64,000 bases of DNA from Paenibacillus farraposensis (GCF_020736845.1 NZ_JAFFQR010000112.1:483903-547902); one strand, 5' to 3'; shown: positions 1 to 8,544, numbered from the stretch's first letter. Numbers and translations: made by a program. The notes: generated by a model from the sequence alone, not told the origin.

Positions 1-611
1 GCCGTTTGCATCACGTCCATCCAATCTCGCCAAGAGCCTTTGAGACGGCTGATTTTACGGCGAGTGCGGTCATCCAAAATTTCTCCGCCTCCACCCGGCA
101 ATGAATCCAGTCCAGCCTCATGAATGGCACGAATGGTTTCTTCCATCGAAAGGCCGGATTTTTCCTTCATCTTATGAATTTCTGCTGGCGAGAAGGAGTG
201 CATCGTAATATCGGGAAAACGCTCTTTAATGCCTTTCAGCAAATCTGTATAATAACTGAACGGCAGATTCGGATTTACACCGCCTTGCATCAGAATTTCG
301 GTGCCTCCTACCTCCTGCGTTTCCTTGATCTTCTGAAAGATTACCTCATCTGGCAGAACATAACCTTCCTCAGAACCCGGTCTGCGGTAAAAAGCACAAA
401 AGCGGCAATATACGTCACACACGTTCGTATAGTTAATATTTCGTCCGATGACGAAGGTTTTAATCGGATTCGGATGCATGCGATTCATGACTTTGTTCGC
501 CGCATCGCCGATTTTTTCTACTTCATCTGATTCGAACAAAGCAACCGTATCCTCTAAATTCAGGCGTTCGCCGCGCAGGGCTTTATCTAAAATATGGTCG
601 ATTACACTCAT
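1..611 (-). CDS. mqnC: Cyclic dehypoxanthinyl futalosine synthase MqnC (N-terminal part, cut by window edge)
   Basis: About 203 N-terminal residues are visible and the rest lies beyond base 1. Cys65, Cys69 and Cys72 (CDVYCRFC) form the CX3CX2C radical-SAM iron-sulfur motif. The flanking NINYTNVCDVYCRFCAFYR-type context is the MqnC signature; the related enzyme MqnE differs there. MqnC cyclises dehypoxanthine futalosine in the futalosine route to menaquinone, in the cytoplasm. The ATG at 611 is preceded by AAGGAGG at good spacing. Family assignment is strong, but the C-terminus cannot be checked. Confidence 0.88.
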   Translation of the reverse strand, partial: MSVIDHILDKALRGERLNLEDTVALFESDEVEKIGDAANKVMNRMHPNPIKTFVIGRNINYTNVCDVYCRFCAFYRRPGSEEGYVLPDEVIFQKIKETQEVGGTEILMQGGVNPNLPFSYYTDLLKGIKERFPDITMHSFSPAEIHKMKEKSGLSMEETIRAIHEAGLDSLPGGGGEILDDRTRRKISRLKGSWRDWMDVMQT

Positions 612-1041
612 GGTGTATCCTCCTTCGCTTTCACAGGGCAACGAAATGAAAGACAGGACTTATGAACGAGAATGCTTTCACAAACCTGCGTTCGAACCCT
701 GCCGTAATGTATGTTCATGACTGGCCTTGTATGTTGTATTTGCTATTTAGCATAGTAAAACCTACTGATAATACTAACATATCTTTAGGTAAGGAACCAT
801 ACATATTCCCGCTCCTTTCTGCTTTTCACTTGGAAAAAACATGCACCTGCCACGCTAATTGACAATAATTTATGTATACAAGTGAGAAGAAAGAGGATAT
901 CAACATGCAATTCTTCACACTGCCCCTCATGTAAATTATACAGGAAAACAGCAGGCTTCCAGGAGCATTGGAAACTTGCTGTTTTCTACAATGTCTATTC
1001 CCTCTCTATCAAACGCAAAATGTTGCGGAGATGCTGACGCT
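612..1041. other. Intergenic stretch between mqnC start and metC end
   Basis: This 430-base stretch holds the mqnC ribosome-binding site at its left end and the metIC terminator near 945-985. Three short reading frames on the plus strand lack ribosome-binding sites and family resemblance. I see no convincing promoter for mqnC, although AT-rich sequence around 740-790 could contain one. Confidence 0.5.
945..985 (-). terminator. Hairpin downstream of metC, probable terminator of the met operon
   Basis: Inverted repeat GAAAACAGCA...TGCTGTTTTC with a second paired block (TTCC/GGAA) inside, ending in a short T run on the minus strand. It sits about 60 bases past the metC stop. Confidence 0.6.
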
Positions 1042-2220
1042 CTAGCGCAGAGCCTCGTTCAAATCGATGATCAGGTCGTCAATATCCTCCAGACCTACTG
1101 AAAAGCGAAGCAGTCCGTCTGTAATCCCGCGCTCCAGGCGCACACTATGCGGCATAGCCGCATGTGACATCATCGCCGGGTAAGACAAGATACTTTCCAC
1201 AGCTCCCAAACTCACCGCAACAATCGGAATGCGCACGCGACTCAAAACTTCCTTTGCCCGCTCACCAGAACCAACATCAAACGATAAAACGGCACCGTAG
1301 CCGCTGGATTGGCGCTCGTGGACAGAACGCCCCGGATGATTCTCCAGCCCCGGGTAGTATACAGCTTCAATATCGGTCCGCTCGTTCAGCCAGTTCGCAA
1401 GCTTAGCCGCGCTCTTTTCACTGTGTGCCATACGAGCTTCCAGCGTCTTCATGCCGCGCATGAGCAGCCATGACTCTTGCGGGGCCAGTACTGTTCCCAT
1501 TCCGTTTTGGAGCTGCTTGATCTGTCTCCCCAGCGATTCGGTACGTGCAACGGCAAGCCCTGCCAGCACATCACTGTGCCCACCGAGAAACTTGGTCGCA
1601 CTGTGCAGAACAATGTCGACGCCTTGCTCAATCGGCCGCTGATAATAAGGGGTCATGAATGTATTATCCACCAGCGTCAAAAGCCCTTTCTCCTGAGCCC
1701 AGGAGGTTACTGCTGCCACATCGATAATTTTGAGTGTAGGATTGGACGGAGTCTCCATATACACAGCCTTTGTATTTTCCTGCAATGCCTCTTTTACAAG
1801 CTTGAGGTCCGTCATATCAACAAAGGTGGTTTCAATATTCATCCGTTTTAGAATGGAGGTCAGCAGTCGATACGTGCCCCCGTATACGTCCTCAGAAACA
1901 ATCACATGATCTCCAGCGGACAGAAGCATAAGCACCGTTGAAATGGCTGCCATGCCCGATGCAAAGGCAAATCCTCTGGCCCCGCCTTCCAATAAGACAA
2001 TATAATCTTCCAGCGCTTGACGTGTCGGATTACCGGAACGGCTGTAGTCATGCTGCGGCGGATTTAAGATATCATGATGATGAAAGGTAGAAGCCTGGTA
2101 GATAGGGACACTCGACGCTCCTGTAACACTGTCAATTTCAGATCCAAAATGCAGCAGCTTGGTAGCGAATTTCCGCTCCTTTTCCAGAGCCTGCTCAGCT
2201 CCGCTCACATCCTCAATCAT
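1042..2220 (-). CDS. metC: Cystathionine beta-lyase (PLP trans-sulfuration enzyme)
   Basis: 392 residues, normal length for the Cys/Met metabolism PLP family. The lysine that binds PLP lies in HSATKFLGGHSD, and the YGGTYRLL and VDNTF motifs are intact. It is expected to split cystathionine to homocysteine, pyruvate and ammonia. The ATG overlaps the TAA of the upstream paralogue by one base (TAATG), so the two are translationally coupled. This is the order of the B. subtilis metI-metC pair, which decides the beta-lyase call; sequence alone does not exclude a gamma-lyase. Confidence 0.82.
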   Translation of the reverse strand: MIEDVSGAEQALEKERKFATKLLHFGSEIDSVTGASSVPIYQASTFHHHDILNPPQHDYSRSGNPTRQALEDYIVLLEGGARGFAFASGMAAISTVLMLLSAGDHVIVSEDVYGGTYRLLTSILKRMNIETTFVDMTDLKLVKEALQENTKAVYMETPSNPTLKIIDVAAVTSWAQEKGLLTLVDNTFMTPYYQRPIEQGVDIVLHSATKFLGGHSDVLAGLAVARTESLGRQIKQLQNGMGTVLAPQESWLLMRGMKTLEARMAHSEKSAAKLANWLNERTDIEAVYYPGLENHPGRSVHERQSSGYGAVLSFDVGSGERAKEVLSRVRIPIVAVSLGAVESILSYPAMMSHAAMPHSVRLERGITDGLLRFSVGLEDIDDLIIDLNEALR

Positions 2221-3401
2221 TACTGTTCCCCTCCTTCAACTTCTTGACGTGCCGCTTCCAGAGCCGAACGCAAATCTTCAATCAAATCGTCTGTATGCTC
2301 AATGCCTACGGAGAAACGCAGGAGCCTGTCATCAACCCCAACGGCATCCCGGATTTCTGCCGGGATATCGGCATGTGTCTGCACAGCAGGATAGGTCATC
2401 AGTGACTCCACGCCGCCCAGACTTTCGGCAAAAGCAATCAGCTTAATGTGGCGAAGCAGAGGCTCCACATAGCGTGCATCCTTTACTTTAAAGGAGAAAA
2501 TACCTGTGTTGCCGCTGGATTGCTTGTTTTGTATCTCACGACCGGGATGACCTTCGAGCCCCGGATAAAATACTTCTGCCACTGCAGGGTGGGTCAATAA
2601 ATAATTAGCCAACACCGTCGCATTATGCTCATGTCGATCCATACGCAGCGCCAGCGTTTTCATCCCCTTCATCAGTTGGTAGCAGTCACTCGGAGAAAGC
2701 ACAGCTCCTATCGAATTGTGAAGAAAGGAAATTTCGTCTGACAGCTCCTTGCCCTTGGTTACGATCAAACCTGCCAGTACATCGTTATGACCGCCCAAAT
2801 ATTTGGTCGCACTATGTACCACAATATCTGCTCCCAGTTCCAAAGGACGCTGGAAATATGGCGTTAGCAGCGTATTATCTACAATGGTAAGCAGCTTACG
2901 TCGTGATGCCCATCTTGCTACCGCCTGAATATCCGTAATCATCATCAGTGGGTTCGTGGGCGTTTCTATAAATACAGCTTTGGTATTCGGTCGACATGAC
3001 TGCTCGAGTGCCTCAAGATCGTTTGTATCCACATAGTTTGCCGTCACACCAAATTTAGATAAAATGCGCTCCAGCAAACGATATGTCCCGCCATAGAGGT
3101 CCAGCGATACAATGAGATGGTCTCCCTGTCCAAACAATGCGAATACCGTTTGCAGCGCCGCCATGCCGGAACTGCATGCAAAGCCGGCATCACCTGATTC
3201 CAGCGCTGCGGAAGCCTCCTCCAGTATCTTTCGCGTCGGATTGGTCGTCCGAATGTAATCAAATCCTGTGCTTTGACCCAGACAGGGATGACGAAACGCG
3301 GTAGCCTGATAAATCGGATAATTAATAGCCCCGGTTACTGGTTCCTCAACGGAACCGATTTGTGCCAATCTGCTTTCGATTTTCCACTGTTTCTCACTCA
3401 T
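2220..3401 (-). CDS. metI: Cystathionine gamma-synthase / O-acetylhomoserine (thiol)-lyase
   Basis: 393 residues of the same PLP fold as its downstream neighbour, with the PLP lysine in HSATKYLGGHND. It is expected to join O-acetylhomoserine to cysteine (or sulfide). I place the start at the ATG encoding MSEKQW, six bases after AAAAGGAGG, and not at the earlier in-frame ATG at 3425, which has no ribosome-binding site. It lies downstream of metA and overlaps metC, so the whole route from homoserine to homocysteine is encoded in one run. Confidence 0.85.
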   Translation of the reverse strand: MSEKQWKIESRLAQIGSVEEPVTGAINYPIYQATAFRHPCLGQSTGFDYIRTTNPTRKILEEASAALESGDAGFACSSGMAALQTVFALFGQGDHLIVSLDLYGGTYRLLERILSKFGVTANYVDTNDLEALEQSCRPNTKAVFIETPTNPLMMITDIQAVARWASRRKLLTIVDNTLLTPYFQRPLELGADIVVHSATKYLGGHNDVLAGLIVTKGKELSDEISFLHNSIGAVLSPSDCYQLMKGMKTLALRMDRHEHNATVLANYLLTHPAVAEVFYPGLEGHPGREIQNKQSSGNTGIFSFKVKDARYVEPLLRHIKLIAFAESLGGVESLMTYPAVQTHADIPAEIRDAVGVDDRLLRFSVGIEHTDDLIEDLRSALEAARQEVEGGEQ

Positions 3402-3525
3402 ATGAATCCTCCTTTTAACTTCCATTGCAGGTGTATGGCAGATGCTGCAAAAATGGATGATCTAATACTATACTGCTGCGCTGCTGCAGGGTGGTACTGC
3501 GAGAGGATAAATTTCAAAGCCCCTT

Positions 3526-4443
3526 TTAAATCTGGGGCCCGATATCATAAGGTGTTTCTTGGTATACATAATAGTTAAGCCAATTCGAAAATAATAAATT
3601 GGCATGCGCACGCCAGATTGAAGGCGGTGTGCGTTTGGGATCATCGCCCGGAAAATAATTTTTGGGGACTTCGACCTCCATGCCTTTGGCCACATCTCGA
3701 TCATATTCCCATTTCAGCGAAAGCGGATCATATTCAGAATGGCCTGTCACAAAAATTTGTTTCCCATCGCGCGTAGCGATGAGGTACACTCCGGCTTCCG
3801 CGGATTCGGATAAAACCTCCAATTCGGCAATACGATCAATATCCTCGCGCCGAACCTCCGTATGCCGGGAATGAGGAGCATAAAAAAGCTCATCGAAGCC
3901 GCGCAACAACTTTACCTTAGGCTTACTAACGATGTGTGAAAACACACCAAAGCATTTATAATCAAGTCCATATTTGGGAATCCCGAAATGGTGGTATAGA
4001 GCTGCTTGCGAGGCCCAGCAAATATGCATGGTCGAAGTAACGTTTGTTTTCGTCCATTCGAAAATTTGCTGGATTTCCTTCCAGTAGTTCACATCTTCAA
4101 ACTCAAGCTGCTCCACCGGGGCCCCTGTAATGACCATGCCGTCAAAACGGCTGTTTTTGATCTCGTCAAACGTTTTATAAAACATGTTCAAATATTCCTG
4201 CGATGTATTTTTGGATACATGAGACTTCATATGTACCAAAGTAACGTCGACTTGCAACGGAGTATTGCCGACCAGGCGTAACAATTGAGTTTCTGTCGTC
4301 TCTTTCGTAGGCATCAAATTCAAAATAGCAATGCGTAACGGACGAATATCCTGATGATAAGCCATGCTTTCATCCATTACGAAAATATTCTCGCCCTCCA
4401 GTACTTCCTTGGCAGGCAGTGTATCCGGAATTTTAATCGGCAT
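3526..4443 (-). CDS. metA: Homoserine O-acetyltransferase (MetA family)
   Basis: 305 residues. The nucleophile Cys142 is in MHICWASQ and the family motif GHSEYDP is present. Residue 111, which separates acetyl- from succinyl-CoA users in this family, is Glu (TGAPVEQLEF), so acetyl-CoA is the predicted donor. It makes O-acetyl-L-homoserine, the first committed step of methionine synthesis and the substrate for the enzyme encoded downstream. The start is the ATG eight bases after AAGGAG. It is under the SAM-I riboswitch immediately upstream. Confidence 0.92.
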   Translation of the reverse strand: MPIKIPDTLPAKEVLEGENIFVMDESMAYHQDIRPLRIAILNLMPTKETTETQLLRLVGNTPLQVDVTLVHMKSHVSKNTSQEYLNMFYKTFDEIKNSRFDGMVITGAPVEQLEFEDVNYWKEIQQIFEWTKTNVTSTMHICWASQAALYHHFGIPKYGLDYKCFGVFSHIVSKPKVKLLRGFDELFYAPHSRHTEVRREDIDRIAELEVLSESAEAGVYLIATRDGKQIFVTGHSEYDPLSLKWEYDRDVAKGMEVEVPKNYFPGDDPKRTPPSIWRAHANLLFSNWLNYYVYQETPYDIGPQI

Positions 4444-4507
4444 GCAACTCACTCCTTGTTCGGAAATTTTGCGAAAACCGTCTTGTTGAGATACCGGGGC
4501 AATAATA

Positions 4508-4538
4508 TAAAAAAACCTTTCTCAGTTTAGAGAAAGGT
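4508..4538 (-). terminator. Riboswitch-controlled intrinsic terminator of the metA leader
   Basis: Stem ACCTTTCTC / GAGAAAGGT followed on the minus strand by seven T residues, between the SAM aptamer and metA. It is the expression platform: SAM binding should let this hairpin form and stop transcription. Confidence 0.9.
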
Positions 4539-4561
4539 CATATTTGTATCGATATGCGCCT

Positions 4562-4686
4562 CTCTCATCTCTCAGGGCAGCGCACGGTGTATAAAGCGCG
4601 CGTCCTGCAAGAATTAGCACCGTACGATCAAAATCGCCGGTTGCCGGGTATCATCGGGCTAGTCCCTCCACCTACTCTTGATAAGA
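4562..4686 (-). promoter_or_regulatory. SAM-I (S-box) riboswitch aptamer
   Basis: Read on the minus strand the block contains the S-box landmarks in order: CTTATCAAGAG, GGTGGAGGGACTAGCCCGAT, ACCCGGCAACC, GGTGCTAATTCTTGCAG and GAGAGATGAG. CTTATC pairs with GATGAG to close P1. It lies upstream of metA-metI-metC and should switch the operon off when S-adenosylmethionine is plentiful. Confidence 0.96.
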
Positions 4687-4729
4687 TTTCGCTAATATTC
4701 ATTTGGGGTTCACAAAGTACTTTTTGTTC

Positions 4730-4758
4730 ACTTTAATGCATCGGCTGAACTTCGTCAA
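4730..4758 (-). promoter_or_regulatory. Candidate sigma-A promoter for metA
   Basis: TTGACG and TAAAGT on the minus strand, 17 bases apart, put the transcript start about 30-40 bases before the S-box aptamer. Confidence 0.5.
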
Positions 4759-4879
4759 GATGAGACTAGCAATTTTGTATTCTGATTCACATTTTGTCTT
4801 GCTTATCATAGGTTAAATCATCTGTCTCCTTTTGCTGAAGCTCTTATCATTGCTGTTGATTTAACCTGCGATTTTGCGC

Positions 4880-4908
4880 TTGAAAGGCCGTAGGCCGAGC
4901 GTTATACT
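4880..4908 (+). promoter_or_regulatory. Sigma-A promoter for the corA leader
   Basis: TTGAAA (4880-4885) and TATACT (4903-4908) with a 17-base spacer. Transcription should begin near 4915 and give a leader of about 310 nt before the corA start codon. Confidence 0.7.
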
Positions 4909-4914
4909 ATACAA

Positions 4915-5224
4915 GTGCTAACAGGCCGAACAGCGTAGATAGGAGTGTTCCCGGCGATATTGTGGCAACCTAAAATGACCCTAGTGAGGTGAATCCGGAA
5001 TGGAAGGCGACCCGAGTCCGAATAGGCGGCGATCCCTGAACAACAGCATAGGAATGACTTCAGCTTGCCGAAAGACGGGACGCCAGGCTCAGCATGCTCC
5101 AAAAGCCTGCGGCTTTTGACCGGAATGCTCGCTTATCCGAACCGGCTATCTGGCTAACTGAGTCCATTCCTTATGCTAAAGGTACACGTATTTCCGTTAC
5201 GACGGAGCATAAGGAGTGACATAT
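4915..5224 (+). promoter_or_regulatory. Long structured 5' leader of corA with alternative helices (candidate riboswitch-type element)
   Basis: Two long helices share one strand. Helix A pairs 5045-5063 with 5158-5177 (AGCATAGGAATG with CATTCCTTATGCT, one bulge, then CTTCAG with CTGAG). Helix B pairs 5169-5177 with 5206-5214 (CCTTATGCT with AGCATAAGG) and buries the corA ribosome-binding site. Only one can form at a time. Between the arms of helix A are a GCCGAAAGACGGGACGCC block and a seven-pair hairpin at 5101-5117. The element has loose resemblances to M-box and c-di-GMP-I aptamers, but I cannot assign it to either. Confidence 0.6.
5000..5119 (+). CDS. Possible 39-residue leader peptide inside the corA leader
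   Basis: ATG at 5000 lies eight bases after GAGGTG (4986-4991), a normal ribosome-binding arrangement, and the frame runs to TGA at 5117. The peptide would be basic, rich in Arg, Lys, Ser and Ala, with two Cys. The frame crosses the 5' arm of helix A and ends within the 5101-5117 hairpin, so translating it would alter leader folding. Leader peptides control Mg transporter genes in enteric bacteria. Here it is an inference, and the frame could be accidental within a structured RNA. Confidence 0.35.
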   Translation: MEGDPSPNRRRSLNNSIGMTSACRKTGRQAQHAPKACGF

Positions 5225-6160
5225 ATGAAAATCCGTTTGGTAAACAACGGGGTTTTTACCCCTGTCGAAGAAATCGAAAAGGTGCTTGCTGCACCGGCGG
5301 AGGGTTTTTATTGGATTGATGCTGATGTTGAAGATCTGGCAGTACTACAGCCTTTATTCTCTATGCATGATCTTGCGGTGGAGGACTGTTTGAGTGAAGA
5401 AGAGCAGCGTCCGAAGATTGAAATTTACGAAAGCCACTATTTTATTGTTGTAAATAGTATTCGTTTTGATGATGAAGAAATATTTTTGCGGGCATTAAAC
5501 ATTTTTCTCGGCCGTCATTTTATCATTACAGTAACCAAGCAAAAAATCAATGAGCTTCGCAGCCTGAAGCCTTTACTTTGGGAGCAGGAAGTGAGCCAGC
5601 CGGACCGTTTTATGTATCTGCTGATCGACTTGATCGTCGATAACTACTTTCTGGTTGGTGATCGGATTGAGGTACGTATTGAAAAGCTGGAAGAAGATAT
5701 CCTCATGCACACGAAAAAGTCGCATTTGAATGAAATCATCGGCTTACGCAGTGAAATTCTGTGGCTGAAAAAGGTGCTGGGACCGCAAAAAGAGGTTATA
5801 AACACCTTGAATAAACGGGATTTGCGACTCATCGACGATCAATTGCAAAAGTATTTTAGCGACATTTATGAAAATGCGGTGAAAATTTCGGAGACTTTCG
5901 AAACTTACCGTGACCTGATGGGCAACCTTCGAGAAGCTTATCAATCCAGCATTGCCAACCGTGCCAATGACATTATGCGCGTATTTACAGCAATTACAAC
6001 TATATTTATGCCATTGACGGTGATCACCGGTATATATGGGATGAACTTCGATAATATGCCTGAGCTGCATACACATTATGGTTATTTTGTTGTTATCGGT
6101 GTTATGGTGGCGCTAGGTGTGAGTATGTTCTTTATTTTCCGTAAGAAAGACTGGGTTTGA
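5225..6160 (+). CDS. corA: CorA-family magnesium transporter
   Basis: 311 residues with a long cytoplasmic N-terminal domain, two C-terminal membrane segments and the signature YGMN between them (ITGIYGMNFDNMPEL), the CorA pore selectivity motif. It is expected to assemble as a pentameric Mg2+ channel in the cell membrane. I start it at the ATG eight bases after AAGGAG, not at the upstream in-frame GTG (5216) that overlaps that site. The ribosome-binding site is part of helix B in the leader, so control of translation initiation is likely. Confidence 0.9.
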   Translation: MKIRLVNNGVFTPVEEIEKVLAAPAEGFYWIDADVEDLAVLQPLFSMHDLAVEDCLSEEEQRPKIEIYESHYFIVVNSIRFDDEEIFLRALNIFLGRHFIITVTKQKINELRSLKPLLWEQEVSQPDRFMYLLIDLIVDNYFLVGDRIEVRIEKLEEDILMHTKKSHLNEIIGLRSEILWLKKVLGPQKEVINTLNKRDLRLIDDQLQKYFSDIYENAVKISETFETYRDLMGNLREAYQSSIANRANDIMRVFTAITTIFMPLTVITGIYGMNFDNMPELHTHYGYFVVIGVMVALGVSMFFIFRKKDWV

Positions 6161-6180
6161 AAAGAAACGAGTAGCCAAAG

Positions 6181-6220
6181 CAGCAGCCGTATCTCTGAAG
6201 GATATAGCTGCTGTTTTGTT
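6181..6220 (+). terminator. Terminator of corA
   Basis: CAGCAGC...GCTGCTG with inner GTATC/GATAT pairing, followed by TTTTGTT. It lies about 20 bases past the corA stop. Confidence 0.8.
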
Positions 6221-6273
6221 GTATTGCCTATGCTGCCATTCGGCGAATGACCGGGTCCTCCAATGTGCCCTGT

Positions 6274-7281
6274 TTATCCCACCTGCAGGTCTGACGCCTC
6301 CTGATGCCGATAACGGATACGAACCAGACGCAGGCGCTCATAAACCTGATCCAGCCCGGTTTCTGCCGCCTTTTCCTCCCCATATACTTGCAGCATAACG
6401 GGTTTGAGGAGCGTATCCCCCAACTCTTCATACGCTGACCAGATCGCTGCCTGTTCTTCCTCGGATACGTCCGCCAATTCCCTGCGAATGAGCTCCTCCA
6501 TATCTATTCCGTCCCTGTCCAGCTGCTCCATCGCCTCAATCATCTCTTTGCGCTGCAAATCTGCCTTCATTCCGATGTGCTCCAGCGAAAGGCCATCAGA
6601 GATACCTTCCAAGATCATTTTGGTCAGGCTGAATTTGTCCAACTCCTGCCTGTACTGGTTTTCTTTTTGTTTGTATATCCATGACAAAAAGGCTTCTTCT
6701 TCCAGCTTCTCAGCTACCCAATCCAGCGGGAATGGTGTAGTCCGGTCACTTTGTGTCGTAATGGTCAACAGCTCCTTCCCATATTGCGACACCTTGCCCT
6801 GGCCCATGCCAGGTAGTTCCAGCAATTCCTCTTTCGTATGGGGAAGAAACACGCTAATGAGTCGAAGCAGCCGATTCGTAGCTATAAAATAAGGAGCCTT
6901 TCGCTCAGCGACTGCCTTTTGCCGTCTCCACATTGTCAATTGCTCATAAACATCATCACGCGGAAATAAATCGCTGTAGCAGTACAGCTTTTGCAGCGTT
7001 TGTCCCCGTCCTGCTGTTCTTTCTTTCTCATGAAAAACCCCATGAATTAAGGGCCTGTAGCCCTCAGCCATCTTGAGCGCCAGCTCGTGGCGGTACACAT
7101 GCAGTAATTCCTGCCACAAGCTGCCTTCATACCACAGATCATCTGTACTTTCATCCGTTCCATGATGCGTGCTCCAGCCAGCACTCCATATCCCTTCATG
7201 CTCCCCTATCCATACCTGGGCAAAGCTCTCATCCCCATGTTCATTTTGCTTGGACAAGCGATTTAAAAATACAACCTCCAT
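6274..7281 (-). CDS. HRDC-domain protein of unknown function
   Basis: 335 residues. The middle part (about residues 120-180) carries an HRDC-like module with the helix-turn ELLELPGMGQGKVSQYG, as at the C-terminus of RecQ helicases; such domains bind nucleic acid. No helicase motor is present. The N-terminal 100 residues contain several Trp and match no family I recognise; the C-terminal part is helical and acidic. The start is the ATG eight bases after AGGAGG. I would call it a probable nucleic-acid-binding protein and no more. Confidence 0.65.
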   Translation of the reverse strand: MEVVFLNRLSKQNEHGDESFAQVWIGEHEGIWSAGWSTHHGTDESTDDLWYEGSLWQELLHVYRHELALKMAEGYRPLIHGVFHEKERTAGRGQTLQKLYCYSDLFPRDDVYEQLTMWRRQKAVAERKAPYFIATNRLLRLISVFLPHTKEELLELPGMGQGKVSQYGKELLTITTQSDRTTPFPLDWVAEKLEEEAFLSWIYKQKENQYRQELDKFSLTKMILEGISDGLSLEHIGMKADLQRKEMIEAMEQLDRDGIDMEELIRRELADVSEEEQAAIWSAYEELGDTLLKPVMLQVYGEEKAAETGLDQVYERLRLVRIRYRHQEASDLQVG

Positions 7282-7335
7282 AGTTTTCCTCCTGTGCATC
7301 ATTGATTACAGTCCCGCACAACACAAAAACGCAAA

Positions 7336-7374
7336 AAAGCACCTATCTCGCTTATTCGCAAGAAAGGTGCTTCC
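7336..7374 (-). terminator. Terminator of the ROK kinase gene
   Basis: Hairpin AAGCACCT...AGGTGCTT with T runs on both sides. It follows the minus-strand kinase gene by about 70 bases and could also act on the plus strand. Confidence 0.75.
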
Positions 7375-7446
7375 CTTTTTGAGCCGTACTATGCTGTTGC
7401 CTATATAATAACCGTACCTTGAATCCGCGTCAACCAGAAATTCTCA

Positions 7447-8322
7447 TTATTTCAGCTTTTCTTTTGCCAAAGCAAGCGCGCCGCACAACCCGGCATTATC
7501 CCCCAATCCTGGGGCTACGATATATTGATCAATATCTGTAGTCAGACTCGGATGTTGTACGTAACCGTTCAAAAGCTCTTGAAGCTTGCTGCGAATAAGT
7601 GGGAACAACTGCTGCTGTTTCATCACGCCTCCACCCATAATAATCTTTTGCGGTGACAAGATTAATACATAGCTCATCAAAGCCTGTGCCAGATAATAAG
7701 CTTCCATTTCCCAGGCTGGGTGATTGACTGAGAGCTCATGCCCCTTAACCTTCCATCTTTTTTCCAGCGCAGGCCCCGCCGCCAATCCTTCTAGACAATC
7801 GCCATGATAAGGGCAAGTACCTTCATAGGTATCTTCCGGGTGACGGCGTACCAGAATATGTCCCATTTCCGGGTGGGACAATCCATGAACCAGCTTTCCT
7901 CCAACCAAAGCTCCTGCACCGATACCTGTACCTATGGTGATATACAGACAGTTGTCCAATCCTTTGGCCGCCCCCCAGATAGATTCACCCAACGCTGCTC
8001 CATTCACATCGGTGTCAAATCCCGTCGGAACATCAAAATGCTCTTTCAGCTTGCCAATCAGATTGTAATTTCCCCAATGCGGCTTTGGTGTTGTCGTAAT
8101 ATACCCGTATGTATCACTGCCCTCAATAGGATCAATCGGTCCAAATGACCCTACTCCCAGCGCTTCAATACCCTTCCCTTCAAAAAATGAAATCACATTC
8201 TTCATCGTTTCCGCTGGTGTAATGGTTGGAAAGCTTACACGCTCCAGTACCTCTCCCCGTTCATTGCCAATTCCACATACAAATTTGGTACCGCCTGCTT
8301 CAATTGCTCCCAATACTGTCAT
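7447..8322 (-). CDS. ROK-family sugar kinase, probable fructokinase
   Basis: 291 residues. GGIEAGGTKF-type phosphate-binding motif at the N-terminus (AIEAGGTKFVCGIG), catalytic Asp in DTDVNGAALGE, and the ROK zinc motif HPEMGHILV with CPYHGDCLEG. The close resemblance to B. subtilis YdhR/GmuE points to fructose rather than glucose as substrate. It would phosphorylate the free sugar with ATP in the cytoplasm. It stands alone, with its own terminator, so the context does not refine the substrate. Confidence 0.82.
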   Translation of the reverse strand: MTVLGAIEAGGTKFVCGIGNERGEVLERVSFPTITPAETMKNVISFFEGKGIEALGVGSFGPIDPIEGSDTYGYITTTPKPHWGNYNLIGKLKEHFDVPTGFDTDVNGAALGESIWGAAKGLDNCLYITIGTGIGAGALVGGKLVHGLSHPEMGHILVRRHPEDTYEGTCPYHGDCLEGLAAGPALEKRWKVKGHELSVNHPAWEMEAYYLAQALMSYVLILSPQKIIMGGGVMKQQQLFPLIRSKLQELLNGYVQHPSLTTDIDQYIVAPGLGDNAGLCGALALAKEKLK

Positions 8323-8463
8323 AGCTTGTGTTGTCCCCTTTCATTCGAAGTCCGTTGCCTTTCACTATATTCACCTGAAACGTCCCTAAGGTCAATCCTC
8401 ATATCGCAATTGTATACAAATCTTTCACAGGATCGATCCATTTCAGTTGATTCCCATGTACAC

Positions 8464-8497
8464 CAAAAAGGACACTAACACACAAACGTTAGCATCC
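8464..8497 (-). terminator. Terminator after the 5'-3' exonuclease gene
   Basis: On the minus strand GGATGCTAAC pairs fully with GTTAGTGTCC (two G-U pairs) and is followed by TTTTT. It ends the run of genes that begins near 12053. Confidence 0.75.
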
Positions 8498-8544
8498 CTT
8501 ATGTATGCTTAGTCCGAATGATCATGCGAAGCCCGACTGCAGCA

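Noticed and set aside
120..862. Three short plus-strand frames opposite mqnC and its upstream region
   Set aside because: No ribosome-binding sites; the first two are antisense to mqnC.
3487..3507. T-box-like AGGGTGGTACTGCGAG on the plus strand between metI and metA
   Set aside because: No stem I, specifier or downstream gene on that strand; the block lies opposite minus-strand met genes. It may be chance or a relic.
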